Shown here in pieces: positions 61,701-64,000 of a stretch of 64,000 nucleotides of DNA (position 1 is its first letter; the number at the start of each line of letters is the position of its first letter). The notes under the pieces were generated by a model, which saw only the letters and a list, made by a program, of their open reading frames with translations, searched no databases and was not told the DNA's origin. Location of the stretch: assembly GCA_015069295.1 (NCBI GenBank), contig SVIW01000001.1:161493-225492 (forward strand), written 5' to 3'. The position numbers were made by a program, and so were the translations under genes. This DNA comes from Clostridiales bacterium (GTDB lineage: Bacteria > Bacillota > Clostridia > Christensenellales > Borkfalkiaceae).

Positions 61701-64000
61701 ATTTCAAAGCCAATCCAAACCGCGTACAAAGTCGTTGCCGCCGTCGGTTCGTATTTATATCCTGCGGGATAGAGGTTAGAAAGGTTTTCCAAATCCGTCG
61801 TCCAGCCCACGAATACCTGCGAAAGCCCGTCTTCAACGATAACGCTATCAAGCGCAGGCAAGGTAATACGCGCGGTGCTCTTTTCAAGGTAGGTTTCATT
61901 GCCGTTCATAAGGGTTACGCTTTCCCCGCCGAGTTCGTCCAACTCCGCGTCGGTAAGCACGCCCTTCTTCACTTCGCCGTTAATAAATTTATAGTTCACG
62001 TCTTTTTCAACGGATACCGTTGCGCCCTCTGCGTTAATCAAGGAGAACCCAGCTTTAAACGAAATGTCAAAATACTCTTTCGAATAGCCCGTGTAAATTC
62101 TGATAAACACACCCGAATCCCCGGTTGATTCTACGAATACGGGAGCGCAAGACCCGCCGTTTGCAAGCCAACCCGCGTCGCCCGTATACGACGTCGCGCC
62201 GCTGCTGTTCTTCGTTACCGCCGAGCGCACCGATTCGCCGTTGATATAGATATATTCCAAAATATCCACGCCGCCGTTCGCCGCTTGATAATCCGCATAA
62301 CCAAAGTTCCATACGCCGGACACGCTTGTTGCGCTCTTGAGATATTTTCCGCTCTCTTCTTGGATAACGAACACGATTTCGGTCGTCGCGCCCGCAAATT
62401 CGGGGTGGTAATCTACGTTAATCGTCTTCGTAATATCCTTTGCGTAAGCGGCAACCGCCGTCTTGTCTGCCTCGAAATTGTAAATGGTGTTAGACGAAAT
62501 TCTTACTCCGTCAATCGTCCAATACCCTACGTAGCCCGCATTGGCAGGAACTTCGGGCAAATCGCCGATTACCATACCGCTAAACACGGTCAAGGTATCG
62601 TCCAAACCTTCAAAGGAAAGGGTGTATTCTTCCGCGTAGAGAATCGTCGCCGTCTTGTTTGCGCCGTAGTTATACACGGTGCTTTCGTCGATTTTTACGC
62701 CGTCAATTGCCCAACCGAGCACGATTTCCCCTTCCACTTCGGGAAGCACTGGAAGTGCACCAATTGCCTCGCCGTTCGTTACGGTTTTCGACTCCGCGCC
62801 CTCAAACGTAAGGGTGTATTGTTGTACTTTCGTTATCGTACCGTCTGCATATTTAAACGATACGTCGTCCGTTGTCGTGATAATATTCCCGTCGTTTAAC
62901 AAAAGCTTGAAACCGCTCTTTACCGTGATAATAAAGCCGTCTTCGGGAATCCAGTCATTCAAGATCTTTATAGTCGTAAACGAACCCGTCGTCTCTATCG
63001 CAATCGGCGCAAACACGCTACCAATCGACAAGGGCTCCGTCGTACCTACGTATGACGTTACACCTTGCTGATTCTTGGTTACGATACTTCTTGCCGATTC
63101 CCCGTTAAAATACAGGTACTCCATAATATCTACGCCGTTCGTTACAGCATAGTTTGCGCCGTTGTCATTCCAGCAGCCTTTTATCGAAGGATCTGCCACA
63201 ACGTATTCATAGAGCCAAGCAGTTTTCGATTCGTTATAAATTCGAATCGAAAGCGTTGTACAATCCGTCGGACTTCCACTCATCCAATCGTCTTGGGTAA
63301 ACCAAATCGTGTCCGTAACGTCTATCGCATCTACAACCTTTTCATAAACGGCTACCGCCGTCTTATTTGCACCGTAGTTGTACACGGTTTCCGCCGTAAT
63401 CGCTACGCCGTCGATTTCCCAACCGATGGCAGTATAGCCGTCTTTTTCGGGTACTGCGGGCAATTCGCCGATTGCCATATCCGCCGTTACCACTTTCGAA
63501 CCAGCCCCCTCAAAAGTAAGCGTATAAAGCTGTACTCCCGACACTGTTCCTGCATTATACATAAAGTTTACGTCTTCGGTAACCGTAGACATCGCACCAC
63601 TTTCGTTCAAGATAGCAAATCCCGCTTTCAACGTGATTGTGTATTTCGTACCCGAAAACGCGTGTAATACCGTTACGTAAATCCCGTCTGCCGTCGATTC
63701 TACGAATACGGGACGGCACTGATCGCTGTTTCCAAGCCAACCCGAACCCGCACCCAAAGGATACGTGTTGTTCGTTCTGTTATCGTCCGAAAGCGTACGG
63801 ATGTTTTCGCCGTTGATATAAATATAGTTCATTATATCCACGCCGTTGTTCGCTGCTATTAAACTCGAACCGTTGATATTCCACCAAGCGTTGCTCGTCA
63901 ACGTACTTGCAGGATTTAACGCAATCTTAAACTGCGATTGATTTTCTCCGTACGAGCTGTTAACAATCGAAACTGTATCCGTTACGTCCGTTTGCTTTGC
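58712..64000 (-). CDS. Giant secreted repeat protein with six-hairpin glycosidase-like C terminus, 5' end outside window
   Basis: The frame is open to the right edge, giving at least 1763 residues without the start. Three modules of the DIMEYIYINGE type (as in the 1534-residue protein) alternate with InlB B-type repeats. Next is the module GLRFLTDI...RGYLKINY...NARSIYEVA, shared with the 2217-residue protein. The C-terminal 850 residues resemble an (alpha/alpha)6 six-hairpin glycosidase with a closing beta-sandwich (GGLGLDAEFLESYLPLSSVA, then DLIAYKNGIQISSVRG). I could not assign a GH family; GH78, GH94 or a new group are possible. It is likely an extracellular glycan-degrading or glycan-binding protein. 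Confidence 0.8.
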   Translation of the reverse strand, partial: AKQTDVTDTVSIVNSSYGENQSQFKIALNPASTLTSNAWWNINGSSLIAANNGVDIMNYIYINGENIRTLSDDNRTNNTYPLGAGSGWLGNSDQCRPVFVESTADGIYVTVLHAFSGTKYTITLKAGFAILNESGAMSTVTEDVNFMYNAGTVSGVQLYTLTFEGAGSKVVTADMAIGELPAVPEKDGYTAIGWEIDGVAITAETVYNYGANKTAVAVYEKVVDAIDVTDTIWFTQDDWMSGSPTDCTTLSIRIYNESKTAWLYEYVVADPSIKGCWNDNGANYAVTNGVDIMEYLYFNGESARSIVTKNQQGVTSYVGTTEPLSIGSVFAPIAIETTGSFTTIKILNDWIPEDGFIITVKSGFKLLLNDGNIITTTDDVSFKYADGTITKVQQYTLTFEGAESKTVTNGEAIGALPVLPEVEGEIVLGWAIDGVKIDESTVYNYGANKTATILYAEEYTLSFEGLDDTLTVFSGMVIGDLPEVPANAGYVGYWTIDGVRISSNTIYNFEADKTAVAAYAKDITKTINVDYHPEFAGATTEIVFVIQEESGKYLKSATSVSGVWNFGYADYQAANGGVDILEYIYINGESVRSAVTKNSSGATSYTGDAGWLANGGSCAPVFVESTGDSGVFIRIYTGYSKEYFDISFKAGFSLINAEGATVSVEKDVNYKFINGEVKKGVLTDAELDELGGESVTLMNGNETYLEKSTARITLPALDSVIVEDGLSQVFVGWTTDLENLSNLYPAGYKYEPTAATTLYAVWIGFEMQNGAAVRLSVDSSGLRFLTDIDKDAYKLGVEEGLILEAGTFVVPTDYLYFGAEFVHSSFSKGQYVEKKTDIWKVQDEAESVWTYAAAFVNISETQFSRSFSARGYLKINYTSGAGYIYTPYSEENNARSIYEVAAAAYDDYSTNALIQNYVNKVAEITWDEEHNFSATTGVKGNYEVVSISADGETFTVTIDGDVKSLLINGSRLAIGNGAHVAIGNFVYKFSGLTAVDGGYQFTVGAADELVGKVEDETLYFNSSDIDLDFFLNDFFKRHSGYTDENGYNMKVNSTTAGVNSEEFFSHEWMSMAYYWYNSDDGYAEDRIAGLREFLSSVPVDDYGYVWTSNDNVLPNDAEYDDTIHRMGWPIPHAYTTRTAAWEFNGGSENWTSNVSAASSDNLLTANVSGQSANITFSSPSNFYSLGTAINRKRVHTGRAPLMQIDIRIDDATNVEDIYVWYTTSASKSFSEDKKVSVKDKAFLSYDIGNTTGAYNHLLFLPMYAETAWGESSSTYVYQIKIEIALKSGTTISGNVGLNSVRLLADTRQSNNNSILISSLRQDYDYTGDLEFLADNITRARKAMNFLMQMYDTSRKLNKQSYLVGHDGDKSASAAYLKTSGSISNGYWDVTFMPEYDFQSNMYFYKAVADMAYLEGILEANGISVAKAGATVKTATRSQTYGTSEYTYTADSLNTVASDVLGAMRANVSSGTAGGFWNATTGRFAAGYGANGNLYDYGYVAWNLEAIYYGIATDDQATAIMNWLNSEEELYEFVFAPRSNTVADKEMLNGQWDANDNEWDFGDNVQYGGATMYTSFYDLMARIEYLGADNAYERLQKIQAWYKEVYDCYMATEGANPNEFYRYYYAEKGITLQGAGTSGGLGLDAEFLESYLPLSSVAYGFFGIDSIDGKTLQIAPTLPTDLTYWGMENLAFNFVEYDLIAYKNGIQISSVRGDTAGLTLQIVLDYTAGQSVYVNGVKVSNPVTENGKVYVTVDMGATVVEVK

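Noticed and set aside
1..64000. tRNA genes, rRNA, insertion sequences or prophage
   Set aside because: I looked for cloverleaf-like GGTTCGAATCC segments, transposase motifs and phage structural genes and found none; the only RNA gene I can support is the SRP RNA.

Overview
The window is a chromosomal segment of a low-to-mid GC Gram-positive anaerobe, most likely a gut-associated member of class Clostridia. The support is a long SRP RNA with an Alu domain, lipoprotein and Gram-positive signal peptides, TATAAT/TTGACA promoters, AGGAGG ribosome-binding sites, a thioredoxin reductase-like protein of the ferredoxin-linked clostridial kind, and a host-glycan-type mannosidase locus. The genus cannot be named from the sequence alone. 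Almost all genes lie on the minus strand.

Left third (1-21000), housekeeping. The end of dapA and dapB (lysine/diaminopimelate synthesis) run on the plus strand and meet gltX at a shared terminator. A long minus-strand operon follows: mnmE, a LysR regulator, lepA, hemW, a histidine phosphatase, a NUDIX hydrolase, a shikimate kinase-like gene and a ketopantoate reductase. Next comes an ECF transporter operon (a single gene carrying both ATPase domains, then ecfT) with truA and an unrecognised membrane protein. After it lie mrp with a ComEC-type hydrolase, the SRP RNA on the plus strand, and trxB-like with dinB. Each unit has a readable promoter and usually a hairpin terminator.

Right two thirds (21000-64000), a large secreted-protein and glycan-utilisation region. 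One operon encodes a cell-surface protein with a Cys-containing C-terminal sorting-like tail, a sugar-type ABC transporter (binding protein and two permeases, no ATPase), an Ig-rich secreted protein, a DUF4838 lipoprotein and an Ig-like lipoprotein. Upstream sit a 1177-residue repeat protein with the same type of C-terminal tail, a GH38 alpha-mannosidase with a divergent AraC regulator, and a 2217-residue secreted protein with eleven tandem modules. Then come a sugar isomerase-like TIM barrel with three Gfo/Idh/MocA oxidoreductases and a second divergent AraC regulator, and a GH92 alpha-mannosidase. Last are a mini lipoprotein and two more giant secreted proteins (1534 residues; more than 1760 residues, cut by the window edge) built from another repeated module. 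GH38, GH92, the transporter and the AraC regulators together point to use of mannose-rich glycans.

The most interesting unexplained feature is a pair of 40-residue ORFs with strong ribosome-binding sites, each directly downstream of a giant secreted-protein gene. They align to each other without gaps although their neighbours belong to different repeat families. The two tandem-module families, the shared C-terminal tail, a thioredoxin reductase-like protein without NADPH-binding motifs, a short recurrent motif just after several stop codons, and the oxidoreductase/isomerase cluster are the other points worth following.
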